From Azospirillum cavernae (GTDB lineage Bacteria > Pseudomonadota > Alphaproteobacteria > Azospirillales > Azospirillaceae), in NCBI RefSeq assembly GCF_003590795.1, contig NZ_QYUL01000002.1, forward strand, positions 603,501 through 667,500: a DNA stretch of 64,000 nucleotides, read 5' to 3'. Position 1 is the stretch's first letter, and every line of letters starts with the position of its first letter. Below the pieces are notes generated by a model, which did not search any database, was not told the origin of the DNA, and saw only the letters and a list, made by a program, of their open reading frames with translations. The translations under genes were made by a program, and so were the position numbers. Shown in pieces: positions 19,621-28,202 of this stretch.

Positions 19621-21559
19621 ACCCGACCAGCGTGTCGTGCGCGCCGAGCTGGCTGGAGGCCGCCATGCGGATGGAGGCGTTGGCCGCGCCATACTGGTCA
19701 TAGCCGCCGCGCCGCTCCACCAGCTCGAAGAAGAAACGCCCCTCGAAAGGTTGGGTGTAGAGTTGAAAGAACTCGCCGTCGCCCTGGCGGTCGTACAGGA
19801 TGTTCAGCCGCGTCATCGTCGCCAAAAGATCCTCGTCCAGATCGAAGCGGGCGGCGAGGTCGTCGTAATAATTGGCGGGGATCGGCAGGATCGCCACGCC
19901 GGTCGCCCGCAGCCGCTCCGCCGCCGCGAACAGGTCGCTCGTCTCCAGCGCGATGTGATGGACTCCGGCCCCCAGATAGGTAGACACCGATCTGGCGGCG
20001 CTGGTGTTGCGCCCGCTGGCGATGTTCAGCGGAAAACGCACCCGGCGGCGTTGGTCGGAAATCGCCCGGCTGCGCACCAGCCCGAAGGGGTCGGCCAACA
20101 CGACCACCGGCTCCGGTTCCAGATCCAGCACGGCGCGGTGGAACAGAATGGCGGCGTCCAGTGCCCCTTCAGGCAGCACCTGCGCGATGTGGTCGATGCG
20201 ATGCGCGGCGTCCGGTTGCGCCGCGCCGCCGTCGTCCAACAGGAAATCGGTCTCGAAATCAATCGAGCCGTCGGCCCGCCGCCGGGTGAAATAGACCAGC
20301 TCGCCGCCGATGGAGCGGATGCCGGGCAAGGACAACTCGTTCGGGCCGACCCGCCCCTCGAAACGCGGGCAGCCGAAGGCCTCAGCCCGGCCCACCGCGC
20401 GCAACGGGTCGTCCACCTCATAGGCGATGGCGCAGACCGACGCGCCATGCAGCAGGTAATAGGAATGGGCCGTCGAATGCGGTTCGGCGTTCAGCACGAA
20501 CCGGATGTCGCCCATCCCATAGAGATCCACATCCTTGCTGCGATGACGGCCCAGACGGCGGAATCCCAGCCGTTTCAGCTCGTCGGCCAGCTTGGCTTGC
20601 GCGGCGTGGTTGACGGCGAATTCGACGAAGGCGACGCCGTCCAACCGGGCCGGGGTCGGCGGGTCGAACAGCTCCACCCGGCGCGGCGCGGTCGCAATGC
20701 TCTTGGTTTCAGCCACGCCGTCGCTCAGGATCCGCCGCGCCGCCTCGACCCGGCGGACCTGCTCCTCGACATGCAGGAGGGAGCGCATGCCGTCCTTGGC
20801 GGTCTGCCGCGTCGGCGCGCTGCGCAGGGCGTCGTTGAAGATCTCCAGCGACAGCGGGCCGGTGTAGCCCGCCCGCAGGACCGCTTCGGTGAAGCCGCCG
20901 ACGTTCAATTCGCCCTGCCCCGGCAAACAACGGTGATGGCGGCTGAGCATCAGCGTCGCCATGTCCAGGCGCGGCGCGTCGGCCAGTTGCACGAAGAAAA
21001 TCCGCTCGCCCGGCAGATCGGCGATGCCGCTCCAATCATGCGGCAGCGCCAGGGTGTGGAAGCTGTCGAGGATCAGGCCAAGATGCGGGTGGTCGGCGCG
21101 TTCGACCAGACGCCAAGCGTGATCGAAGGTGGAGACATGGGTTCCCCAGGCCAGCGCCTCGTACCCCAGCCGGATGCCGCGCGCGCCCGCCCGCTCGGCC
21201 ATCGCCCGCAACTGTTCGGCGGCCAAGCCGTCATCGTCGATGGCGTCGGGTTCGACGTTGGAGCAGACCAGCATCAGCGGCGCGCCCAACTCCTCCATCA
21301 AATCCAGCTTGCGCTCCAGCCGATGGAGCGTCCGTTGGAAGGCGGCGGGTCCCAGCCCCTCGGCGTTGCGGAAGGGCTGGAACAGCTCGATGGTCAGGCC
21401 AAGATCGGCGGCCATGTCGCGGATGTCGCGCGGGCGTCCGGGAAAGCCGGTCAGGTCCGGTTCAAAAATCTCCACGCCGTCAAAGCGCGCCGCCGCGATA
21501 GCCTCCAGCTTTTCCGGCAGCGTGCCGCTGAGCGACACGGTGGCGATGGACCGACGCAT
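19619..21559 (-). CDS. quiC: 3-dehydroshikimate dehydratase, two-domain (TIM barrel + HPPD-like)
   Basis: A 646-aa enzyme that should convert 3-dehydroshikimate to protocatechuate. Residues 1-280 are a xylose-isomerase-like TIM barrel. E134 (GYEALAWG), D165 (LILDSFH), Q191 (FVQLADAP) and E239 (SLEIFND) fall at the same positions as the metal ligands I recall for Pseudomonas QuiC1. The second half is a vicinal-oxygen-chelate / 4-hydroxyphenylpyruvate-dioxygenase-like domain with RIDHIAQVL, GVHHIALE and FFELVERRGGYDQYG as likely metal sites. The start at 21559 (MRRSIATVSLSG) follows a GGGGAGGG site; longer frames upstream are spurious. It heads the operon with the dehydrogenase and the Liv transporter. 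Confidence 0.92.
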   Translation of the reverse strand: MRRSIATVSLSGTLPEKLEAIAAARFDGVEIFEPDLTGFPGRPRDIRDMAADLGLTIELFQPFRNAEGLGPAAFQRTLHRLERKLDLMEELGAPLMLVCSNVEPDAIDDDGLAAEQLRAMAERAGARGIRLGYEALAWGTHVSTFDHAWRLVERADHPHLGLILDSFHTLALPHDWSGIADLPGERIFFVQLADAPRLDMATLMLSRHHRCLPGQGELNVGGFTEAVLRAGYTGPLSLEIFNDALRSAPTRQTAKDGMRSLLHVEEQVRRVEAARRILSDGVAETKSIATAPRRVELFDPPTPARLDGVAFVEFAVNHAAQAKLADELKRLGFRRLGRHRSKDVDLYGMGDIRFVLNAEPHSTAHSYYLLHGASVCAIAYEVDDPLRAVGRAEAFGCPRFEGRVGPNELSLPGIRSIGGELVYFTRRRADGSIDFETDFLLDDGGAAQPDAAHRIDHIAQVLPEGALDAAILFHRAVLDLEPEPVVVLADPFGLVRSRAISDQRRRVRFPLNIASGRNTSAARSVSTYLGAGVHHIALETSDLFAAAERLRATGVAILPIPANYYDDLAARFDLDEDLLATMTRLNILYDRQGDGEFFQLYTQPFEGRFFFELVERRGGYDQYGAANASIRMAASSQLGAHDTLVG

Positions 21560-21738
21560 GCCCTGACCCTCCCCTTGGCGGGCCATTGCGACCCGTTCTT
21601 GAGGGCGCAGTATCCAGACCGACCGTCCACCTGGATAGCTGCCGGGCGTCACATTGCGACATGACGAAAGTCACAATCCTAAACTATCAGTCAATTCCCC
21701 TATGTTTGTTGATGACGCGACGCCGGACCAGACGGTCA
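21560..21738. promoter_or_regulatory. Promoter/operator region of the quiC operon
   Basis: A 179-bp gap. On the minus strand a TTGACT -35-like box lies at 21689-21694; no good -10 is evident at the right distance. Nearer quiC is a perfect dyad TATCCAG-N13-CTGGATA (21611-21617 with 21631-21637), about 50 bp before the start codon. GTCACA occurs twice with a 22-bp period (21648 and 21670). These are plausible operators for an unseen regulator. Confidence 0.45.
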
Positions 21739-22698
21739 TCAGGACGACAGGGTCGCCGGGTCGGTGTTGCCGCCGCACAGGATCACGCCAACGCGCTCCG
21801 TCGCCCCCGTCTGATATCGCCCGCTCGTCAACGCCGCGAGAGCGACGGCGCCGCCCGGTTCAGCGACAAGGCGCAGCTCCTGCCAAAGCCGCCGTTGCGC
21901 CTCGCGGATCTCATCGTCCTCCACCAGCAGGCTGGCGTGCAGGTGAGCCTGCGCCAGAGCAAATCCATGATCGCCGATGCGCCGCGCGCCCAGGGAATCC
22001 GCCGCCAGCCCATGAACGTCAACCTCGACCGGATGACCCGCCGCCAACGCCCGCGCCAAGGTCGGGGCGCCGACGCTTTCAACCGCGACGATGCGGACGC
22101 CCTGCCCCGCCAGCGCCGCGATCACCCCGCCCAGCAGACCGCCGCCGCCAACGGCGACGAGCACGGTGTCCAGCCCGCCAAAGCCCTCGACATTCACGGC
22201 CTGATCGGCGAACTCCGCCGCCGCCGTTCCTTGCCCGGCGATGATCTGAGGATCGTCATAGGCGTGCAGCAGCCGCGCTCCGGTCTGCGCCTGATGCTCC
22301 AGCGCCGCCGCGAAGGCGTCGGCATAGACCCGACCCACTCGGTGAACGGCGGCGTTGCAGCGCGTCAGACGATCCACCTTCACTTGCGGGGCGGTTTCGG
22401 GGACGAAGATGGCGGCCGGATGACCCAAACGCATCGCGGCGTAGGCGACCGCCGCGCCATGATTCCCGCCCGACGCCGCCACCACGCCCGCGTCGGGAAC
22501 CGGCGCGGCCAGCAGGGCGCTGAAGGCGCCGCGCGCCTTGAAGGACCCCGTGCGTTGCATAAGGTCGAGCTTGAGCAGAACCGGCGCGGCGACGCCGCTG
22601 ACCTCCTCGCCGACGGCGATGACCGGGGTGCGCCGGATCCAGGGGCGAATGCGGGCGTGGGCGGCGTCGACGTCCGCCCGATCAGGCAACAGAATCAT
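21739..22698 (-). CDS. Threonine/serine dehydratase (PLP-dependent)
   Basis: A 319-aa fold-type II PLP enzyme. K54 in GSFKARGA is the Schiff-base lysine, SGGNHGAA (S-x-GNxG) the substrate loop and GGGGLLGG the phosphate-binding glycine loop. There is no C-terminal ACT domain, so it is the short catabolic type acting on L-threonine or L-serine, or a related racemase/dehydratase. The ATG at 22698 (MILLPDRADVDAA) is chosen by homology to family N-termini; the Shine-Dalgarno is weak. It follows the AraC gene by 53 bp on the same strand, so that regulator may control it. Confidence 0.85.
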   Translation of the reverse strand: MILLPDRADVDAAHARIRPWIRRTPVIAVGEEVSGVAAPVLLKLDLMQRTGSFKARGAFSALLAAPVPDAGVVAASGGNHGAAVAYAAMRLGHPAAIFVPETAPQVKVDRLTRCNAAVHRVGRVYADAFAAALEHQAQTGARLLHAYDDPQIIAGQGTAAAEFADQAVNVEGFGGLDTVLVAVGGGGLLGGVIAALAGQGVRIVAVESVGAPTLARALAAGHPVEVDVHGLAADSLGARRIGDHGFALAQAHLHASLLVEDDEIREAQRRLWQELRLVAEPGGAVALAALTSGRYQTGATERVGVILCGGNTDPATLSS

Positions 22699-22751
22699 GA
22701 TGAACCCGTGGCTGGTGGGAAACGGGCAAGGGCTACACCAGTCTCCGCGTC

Positions 22752-23573
22752 CTACGCTTGGACGGATGTGCAGGACGCCGCGAATTGCCCCGGCGTGACG
22801 CCGTACCCTCTCTTGAAACGACGCGCCAAGTGGCTTTGGTCCGCGAATCCGCAGGCGGCGGCCACCTCGGCGGCGGGCATGCCAGCGGCAAGCCAACGGC
22901 GGGCCTGACGCAAACGCAGATCCATCAGCCAGTCATGAAGCCCCAGACCATAGTTTTGCCGAAAGCTGCGCGACAGGACAAAGCGGCTGGAGCCGACCGC
23001 TGCGGCCAAGCTGGCCAATGTCCAAGGCTCGGCGACGTCGGCCCGCATCATCTCCATGACGCGGGTCAACATGCCGGGCGTGGCCCGCTCACGAGTCTCC
23101 CAACCAGGCTCGGCTTCGGACACGGACGCGATCATCCGGGCCAAAGCCGCGTCGAACAGCAACGCGTCGCGCTGTTCCTGAGCCGCAAAGACGGCGCGGA
23201 GCAAGCGGACGGTTGGCGGATGGCGCCACACCGGAGTCCGCCGATGGAATCCGTCGCGCCCCGTCACGCCGCTCCACAGCTCTGGCGGAATCAGGGCTTG
23301 CCGATAGGAATAACCCGTCGCATCCGCAGCCCCCCCGTCATGGGCGGCGTCTGGCGCGAGGATCACCAGATCGCCAGCCTCGGCACGTTGAGCCACCCCA
23401 TCGCAAGTGAAACGGTAACAGCCAGAATCAATAACGCCGACATGCACGTCGGGATGGGCGTGAACGGGAAAATGATGACGGCGATAGGACGCTTGGCACA
23501 ACTCCACACCGGCCCAAACACCCGTGGCCCGCCACGCCGTCATGCGGTCTTGAACCGGCTCCATGCCGTTCAC
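22752..23573 (-). CDS. AraC-family transcriptional regulator
   Basis: A 273-aa protein. The N-terminal half is an AraC-type cupin (HFPVHAHPDVHVGVIDSG, then GDLVILAPDAAHDG). The C-terminal 100 residues carry the two helix-turn-helix motifs (TLASLAAAVGSSRFVLSRSFRQ and AAEVAAACGFADQSHLARRFKR, ending GVTPGQF). The GTG start overlaps the stop of the DUF4424 gene by 4 bp; an internal ATG at 23564 is an alternative. The combination of DUF4424, this regulator and the dehydratase suggests one transcript. This cupin-AraC class often regulates amino-acid exporters or catabolic genes. Confidence 0.85.
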   Translation of the reverse strand: MNGMEPVQDRMTAWRATGVWAGVELCQASYRRHHFPVHAHPDVHVGVIDSGCYRFTCDGVAQRAEAGDLVILAPDAAHDGGAADATGYSYRQALIPPELWSGVTGRDGFHRRTPVWRHPPTVRLLRAVFAAQEQRDALLFDAALARMIASVSEAEPGWETRERATPGMLTRVMEMMRADVAEPWTLASLAAAVGSSRFVLSRSFRQNYGLGLHDWLMDLRLRQARRWLAAGMPAAEVAAACGFADQSHLARRFKRGYGVTPGQFAASCTSVQA

Positions 23574-24598
23574 GGGCGTTTCGTTCGAACGAACACCAGC
23601 AGCCGGATGTCGCGGTCGGGGATGAAGTTGGCGATCGTCGATTCAAACATCGTCGGCCCGGTTTTCGTCAGGCCGTTCCAGCAGAGCGACAGGACGTTTT
23701 CGGGCGCGCCCTTGTCGATGGTCAAATGAAAGCGGCCAATCGGTCCCCGCCAGTTGCGGGCCGTGGTCACGATGTATTCGATCTCCGCCGCGCTGAAGGA
23801 CATGGGGTCTTTCGGGTTGCGGGCGGCTGCCGCCGCCACCGCCCGCCGGGTCGCCGCATCCAGGCAATAGCGGTCGCCGCCGTCCGAGGCGCCCGTCTCC
23901 TCAACCAGACGCCCGACGGGCTTGCGGCCATCGACCTCCGCCGCCCGGCCAAGCAGCGCGCTGCCGACAAAGGGTTTGTAGACGTGGCGGACGCGGACCT
24001 CGCGGCCCGGCGGGAAGGTCTGCCGCCAGAAATAGCGGGCGCCGAGCCGCCATTGCGGGGTGTTCTCGTCCTCCCCCTGTTGGATCAGACCGGCGGCGCG
24101 CAGGCGGGACAGCGCGGCGGGATCCAGCGTTTTGGCCAGATCGTCATAGGCCCCCGGCGCCCAGGGCGTCAGGACCAGCGCCCCCGCCGCCGCGACCGTC
24201 GCGGTCACGTCCTGGCCCTTGTGGAAGGCCCGGCGCTCCAGGGAGGGCTGAACCGGCTGGTCGTCGATCCACAGGCGGAATCCCAGAAAATCATCGGCCT
24301 GCTGCGGAAAGCCCCAGGCCGGTTCGGTCAGGCCGCGCGACAAATCCAACTCAGGCAGCGGAAACGCCACCATCGTCTCGACCGGCTGGGCGCTGACGTT
24401 GCGAAAGACGTAGGCGACGCGGATTTCGTCCAACCCGATCCGCAGATCCTCCGACACCATCTCAATGGCGTCGGTGCTGGTCAGCTCGATGCCGCCGGTG
24501 CCCTGAAAGCCGGTGCTGTCGTTCGCCGCCGCCCGTTCCAGCCCCAGGAAAAGCGCCGCCGACAGCGCGAGAGCCACGCGGATTCCAGCCCCGATCAT
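23570..24598 (-). CDS. DUF4424 domain-containing exported protein
   Basis: A 342-aa protein with an N-terminal signal peptide (MIGAGIRVALALSAALFLGL, cut near AAAND). The body matches my recollection of DUF4424: an early NDSTGFQGTGGIELTSTDAI block, VAYVFRNVS, VAFPLPELDL, VRHVYKPFVG and a C-terminal FHLTIDKGAPENVLSLC followed by FIPDRDIRLLVF. Function is unknown. It is likely periplasmic or secreted with a beta-rich fold. It is the first gene of the presumed DUF4424-AraC-dehydratase unit, but nothing ties it biochemically to them. Confidence 0.8.
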   Translation of the reverse strand: MIGAGIRVALALSAALFLGLERAAANDSTGFQGTGGIELTSTDAIEMVSEDLRIGLDEIRVAYVFRNVSAQPVETMVAFPLPELDLSRGLTEPAWGFPQQADDFLGFRLWIDDQPVQPSLERRAFHKGQDVTATVAAAGALVLTPWAPGAYDDLAKTLDPAALSRLRAAGLIQQGEDENTPQWRLGARYFWRQTFPPGREVRVRHVYKPFVGSALLGRAAEVDGRKPVGRLVEETGASDGGDRYCLDAATRRAVAAAAARNPKDPMSFSAAEIEYIVTTARNWRGPIGRFHLTIDKGAPENVLSLCWNGLTKTGPTMFESTIANFIPDRDIRLLVFVRTKRP

Positions 24599-24665
24599 CG
24601 CCCCTCTCCCGTCGCCTGCCCTGCCCGTTCCCCGATTCTACCGCATCGGCGCGGCGGGCCGCCAG

Positions 24666-25325
24666 TCAGGCTTTCGGCGTTCGCACGGCCTTCACCGCCA
24701 GTTCGGTCCGCGACTGCGCCCCCAGCTTTTCCATGATGCGGCTGACGTAATTCTTCACCGTGCCTTCGGCCAGAAACAGGCTGGCGGCGATCTGCCGGTT
24801 GCTCTGCCCCTGGGCGATCAGGTCCAGGATGGCGCGCTCGCGGTCGGTCAGATCGGTCAGATCGGGCAATTGCGCGCCGGACGGCAGCTCCACCGCGCGG
24901 GAGCGGCGCAGCTCGTCGAACAGCTTGCGGGCGATGTGCGGCGAGATGCGGGTTTCCCCGCGCATCACCCCCCGGATGGTGTCGAGGATCTCGACCTCCG
25001 AGGCGTCTTTCAGCAGATAGGCGGCGGCCCCGGCGGAAATCGCGCCGAACACCAGATCGTCGGTGTCGAAGGTGGTCAGAACCACCACCTGCGTGCCGGG
25101 AAATTCCGACAAAATCAGCTTGGTCGCGGCGATGCCGCCCAGACGCGGCATCTGAATGTCCATCAGCACCACGTCGGGGCGGAAACGGCGGCACAGCTCC
25201 ACCGCCTCGGCCCCGTCGGGGGCGAGGCCGACGATCTCGATGTCGGCCTCCAGCGACAGGAGGTTGGCGAAGGCGCGGCGGATCAGTTGTTGATCCTCGG
25301 CGATCACGATGCGGATCGGCGTCAT
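24666..25325 (-). CDS. NarL/FixJ-family response regulator
   Basis: A 219-aa two-domain regulator. The receiver domain has phospho-acceptor D56 in LMDIQMPR, acidic residues E10/D11, T in VVLTTF and K in LLKDAS. The C-terminal LuxR helix-turn-helix reads LTDRERAILDLIAQGQSNRQIA then VKNYVSRIMEKLG. The start (MTPIRIVIAED) overlaps the stop of the 67-aa gene by one base. It is transcribed divergently from the HisKA_3-type kinase at 25603, the normal partner class, so the pair is a NarXL-like two-component system. Confidence 0.92.
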   Translation of the reverse strand: MTPIRIVIAEDQQLIRRAFANLLSLEADIEIVGLAPDGAEAVELCRRFRPDVVLMDIQMPRLGGIAATKLILSEFPGTQVVVLTTFDTDDLVFGAISAGAAAYLLKDASEVEILDTIRGVMRGETRISPHIARKLFDELRRSRAVELPSGAQLPDLTDLTDRERAILDLIAQGQSNRQIAASLFLAEGTVKNYVSRIMEKLGAQSRTELAVKAVRTPKA

Positions 25326-25528
25326 CAGGGATCCCGGTTCCAAAGGTCGTTCAGCAGAGACGCGTCGCCGTCGTCGGTCAAGACCCGTTGCAGCCGTCCG
25401 AAAATTGGCGAGGGCAAGCGCGCCGCCAGCAGAGGCAGCAGGGCGTCGAGCGTCGCCGCCGTCTGGGCGACCGGAACGCCGGATCTGGCCGCGACTTCCT
25501 CGACAACCGTTTGCGCCGTATGCTTCAT
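25325..25528 (-). CDS. Small conserved-looking 67-aa protein of unknown function
   Basis: A short ORF (MKHTAQTVVEEVAARSGV...) ending LLNDLWNRDP, with a GGAAGG Shine-Dalgarno about 9 bp before the ATG and a TGATG overlap with the response regulator start. Both are good signs that it is translated and coupled. It is predicted to be helical, soluble and acidic. The pattern 'VAARSGVPVAQTAATLDALLPLLAARLPSP' resembles the small DUF2267/DUF2780-type helical proteins, but I cannot assign it. The position suggests an auxiliary role in the two-component system. Confidence 0.6.
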   Translation of the reverse strand: MKHTAQTVVEEVAARSGVPVAQTAATLDALLPLLAARLPSPIFGRLQRVLTDDGDASLLNDLWNRDP

Positions 25529-25602
25529 GATGCCGCCTTCCGATGAACCAACAATGACGCAAGCCCATCCTCGGCGACACTGACGAAAGACACGGATCGC
25601 GC

Positions 25603-27534
25603 ATGACGAACGTCACTTTCGAGCGGGACGGACGCAACCCGCCGCTACGGCCGCCGCAACGGCGGGCGCGTCGGCTGTTGCGCGCCCTGGATCCGCGCTG
25701 GCGCTTGGCGGCGGCCATCGGCTGGTCCATCGCGCTGGTCTCGCTGGCGGTGGCGCTGTTCGTCGGTTTCTGGACGATGCGCGACGCGCGCGAGGCGCTG
25801 GAGCGGGAAATCGGCCTGCTCTACGCCACCCACGCCCAGCGCTTGATCGACACCATCGACACCAATCTGGCCGGGCGGCGGGAATGGGTGGCGGCGTCGG
25901 CGACGTTGATCGGCGTGCGCGACGGGGATTTGGCGGGACCGGAGGCCGACCGGGCGCTGACCGACCTGAAAGGGGCGCTGGGCGAAATCGAATGGGCGGG
26001 CATCATCGACCTGAACGGGGCCATCGTCTCTGGAACCGACGGGGTGTTGCTCGGCCAGTCGGTGGCGGCGCGGCCCTGGTTCACCGGGGCGTTTCTCGGC
26101 CCCTACATCGGCGACGTCCACCGCGAATTGCTGCTCGACCGCCTGTTGCCGCCGCTGCGCAACGGCGAGCCGCGCCGCTTCGTCGATCTGTCGGCCCCGG
26201 TGCGCGACCGCGCGGGCGACATCCGGGGCGTGCTGGCCGTCACGCTCGGCTGGTCCTGGATCGAGGCGTTGCAGCGCGGCACGCTGGCGACGCTGAAGGA
26301 CCGCCCGGGGGCCGAAGTGCTGCTGCTGGGCATCGACGGCACGGTCCTGTACGGCTCGCGACAGACCCCGCGCGGCAGCCGCGTCGATCTGTCGGCCCAT
26401 CCCTTCGGCACGACCCACAGCGTGGACCAGGGTTTGTTGAGCGGCATCGCGCGCAGCAGCGGTTTCGCCGATTTCCCCGGCCTGGGCTGGAGCGTCATGG
26501 TGCGCGAGCCGGTGGCGACCGCTTTCCGCACCGCCGACCGGGCGTCGGCGTCGATCTTCACCGCCATCGCGCTGGGCGGGTTGGTCGCGACCCTGGCCAG
26601 CGTGCTGATCGCCAGCCGGATCATGCGCCGCTTGCAGGCGATGGCCGAGGCCGCCGACGATTTGCGCGCCGGGCGGACCACCAGCTTCGTCGGTCCCCAG
26701 GGCCGCGACGAGGCCGGGCGGATCGGGCGGTCCATCGCCTCGCTCGTGCGCACGCTGCAACAGGCCAACGCCGGTCTGTCCGACGTCAACGAAAAGCTCG
26801 ACGCGCGGGTGGAGGAGCGCACGCGCGAAATCGAACGCCTCAGCCACGAAACCCGCGCCGCCGCCATCGTGCGCGAACGGCTGCGCATCTCGCGCGATCT
26901 GCACGACACGGTGGCCCACACGCTGCTGGGCCTGCTGACCCAGATCCGGCTGATCCGCAAATTGGTGGAGGTCGATCCCTCCCGCCTGCCCGACGAGATC
27001 CGCCGCGCCGACGAAGCCGCCCAGGAAGGGTTGGCGCACGCCCGCAGCGCGGTGTCGCAATTGCGCTATTCCCCCGTGCGCGACGACGGTTTTGGTCCGG
27101 CGCTGCGTCGGCTGGTCGCGCAGGTCCAGGACCGTACCGCCTCGGCCCTGGCGCTGGACGTGGCGGAGGCTGCGGAGGCGATGACCGGGCAAACCGCCGA
27201 AACGCTCTACCGGATGATTGAAGAAGCGTTGCGCAACGCCGTCCGTCACGCCAACGCCCCGTCCATCGCCGTGGACATCGCCGCTCAGGAGATTGAGCCG
27301 GGGCAAACGGCCCTGTCCGTCACTGTGCGGGACGATGGCGCCGGATTCGACATCGAAACCGACCAAGCCAACCATTTCGGCTTGTTGGGCCTGCGCGAAC
27401 AGGCCGAACTGATCGGCGCCGCCCTGTCGGTGACGAGCGCGCCCGGCGGCGGAACGACCGTCGCCATCAAGGTCGCCCTGCCCCACCGCCCGCTGGCGGA
27501 ACGACGGACGCAAGGGGTGGACGCGTCGCCCTGA
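25603..27534 (+). CDS. Membrane sensor histidine kinase (HisKA_3, NarX-like)
   Basis: A 643-aa kinase. It has a cytoplasmic arginine-rich N-terminus, TM1 near residues 35-57, a 250-residue periplasmic Cache-like sensor (ARPWFTGAFLGPYIGDV is typical), TM2 near 310-335, a HAMP linker and a coiled coil before the dimerisation domain. H434 in SRDLHDTVAHTLLG is the phospho-acceptor. N in EEALRNAVRHA, DDGAGFD and GLLGLREQAELIG form the ATP site. Extracytoplasmic Cache sensors usually bind small organic acids or amines. It converges on qhpE with only 2 bp between the two stops, so the amine locus is a conceivable target, though this is not shown. Confidence 0.92.
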   Translation: MTNVTFERDGRNPPLRPPQRRARRLLRALDPRWRLAAAIGWSIALVSLAVALFVGFWTMRDAREALEREIGLLYATHAQRLIDTIDTNLAGRREWVAASATLIGVRDGDLAGPEADRALTDLKGALGEIEWAGIIDLNGAIVSGTDGVLLGQSVAARPWFTGAFLGPYIGDVHRELLLDRLLPPLRNGEPRRFVDLSAPVRDRAGDIRGVLAVTLGWSWIEALQRGTLATLKDRPGAEVLLLGIDGTVLYGSRQTPRGSRVDLSAHPFGTTHSVDQGLLSGIARSSGFADFPGLGWSVMVREPVATAFRTADRASASIFTAIALGGLVATLASVLIASRIMRRLQAMAEAADDLRAGRTTSFVGPQGRDEAGRIGRSIASLVRTLQQANAGLSDVNEKLDARVEERTREIERLSHETRAAAIVRERLRISRDLHDTVAHTLLGLLTQIRLIRKLVEVDPSRLPDEIRRADEAAQEGLAHARSAVSQLRYSPVRDDGFGPALRRLVAQVQDRTASALALDVAEAAEAMTGQTAETLYRMIEEALRNAVRHANAPSIAVDIAAQEIEPGQTALSVTVRDDGAGFDIETDQANHFGLLGLREQAELIGAALSVTSAPGGGTTVAIKVALPHRPLAERRTQGVDASP

Positions 27535-27536
27535 CG

Positions 27537-28202
27537 TCACCCGTGCGCCGTCCGCCGCTCCGGCCCGCGCCAGCGCGCCAGCCTGTCCAGTTGGGCGACC
27601 GCCTCGGCGCGATCCGTCGGAGCCAACCGGGCGAGAAGACCAGCGAGATGACCAACCGCCAGACTGGCCCCACCCGTTCGGGGATGCGCGCTGTCGTCGC
27701 CGCAGCGGCGCGGACAGGCGCCGTAAGCGCCGGGGAGGATCGACAGTTCGCCCGGCGCGCAACGCGCGTCGCCGGTGGCGGCGATGACCCCCGGATAAGC
27801 GGCGGGCCACACCGGGGCGCCGCGCGCCGGACGGGCGGCCACCAGCAACACCCCGGAATCCAGCGCGTCCTGCACCGCCGCGCGCAGCACCGCGCGGTCA
27901 GACGGCAAACCGAAGCTCATCGTCGCCAGCCGCGCGCCCTGCTCCACCGCCCAGCGCAACCCGGCGGCCACCACCGCCGCCGAGGTGGTTGGCGCCTCGT
28001 CAAAGATTTGCGCGTCGAGCAGCGTGGCGTTTGGGGCCAAGGATCGGACGATGGCGGCGACCGCGCCGCCATGGCCGATGCGGTCGGGATGGGGCGTCAC
28101 CATCCCGGCGACGCCGTCGCCCAAGGCGAAAGCCGCCCGCGCCGCGACGGGCGGGGCGGGCGGCGGCAGGGTGACGCCGCTGTCGATGATGGCGATCCGC
28201 AT
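27537..28202 (-). CDS. qhpE: QhpE, subtilisin-like protease processing the QhpC leader
   Basis: A 221-aa minimal S8 peptidase. D7 (IIDSG), H44 (GHGGAVAAIV) and S180 (GGASLAVGHLAG) form the catalytic triad. The usual oxyanion AAGN reads AARP here, so the oxyanion Asn seems absent. No signal or propeptide is present, so it acts in the cytoplasm. In Paracoccus the QhpE homologue removes the 28-residue leader of the cross-linked gamma subunit. It is last in the minus-strand qhp operon and its ATG (28202) overlaps the qhpF stop. The longer upstream frame is qhpF antiphase. Confidence 0.88.
   Translation of the reverse strand: MRIAIIDSGVTLPPPAPPVAARAAFALGDGVAGMVTPHPDRIGHGGAVAAIVRSLAPNATLLDAQIFDEAPTTSAAVVAAGLRWAVEQGARLATMSFGLPSDRAVLRAAVQDALDSGVLLVAARPARGAPVWPAAYPGVIAATGDARCAPGELSILPGAYGACPRRCGDDSAHPRTGGASLAVGHLAGLLARLAPTDRAEAVAQLDRLARWRGPERRTAHG

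Noticed and set aside
25645..27810. A 721-codon antisense frame over the histidine kinase
   Set aside because: Composition is Arg/Gln/Gly-rich and random-like, while the opposite strand encodes a complete kinase.
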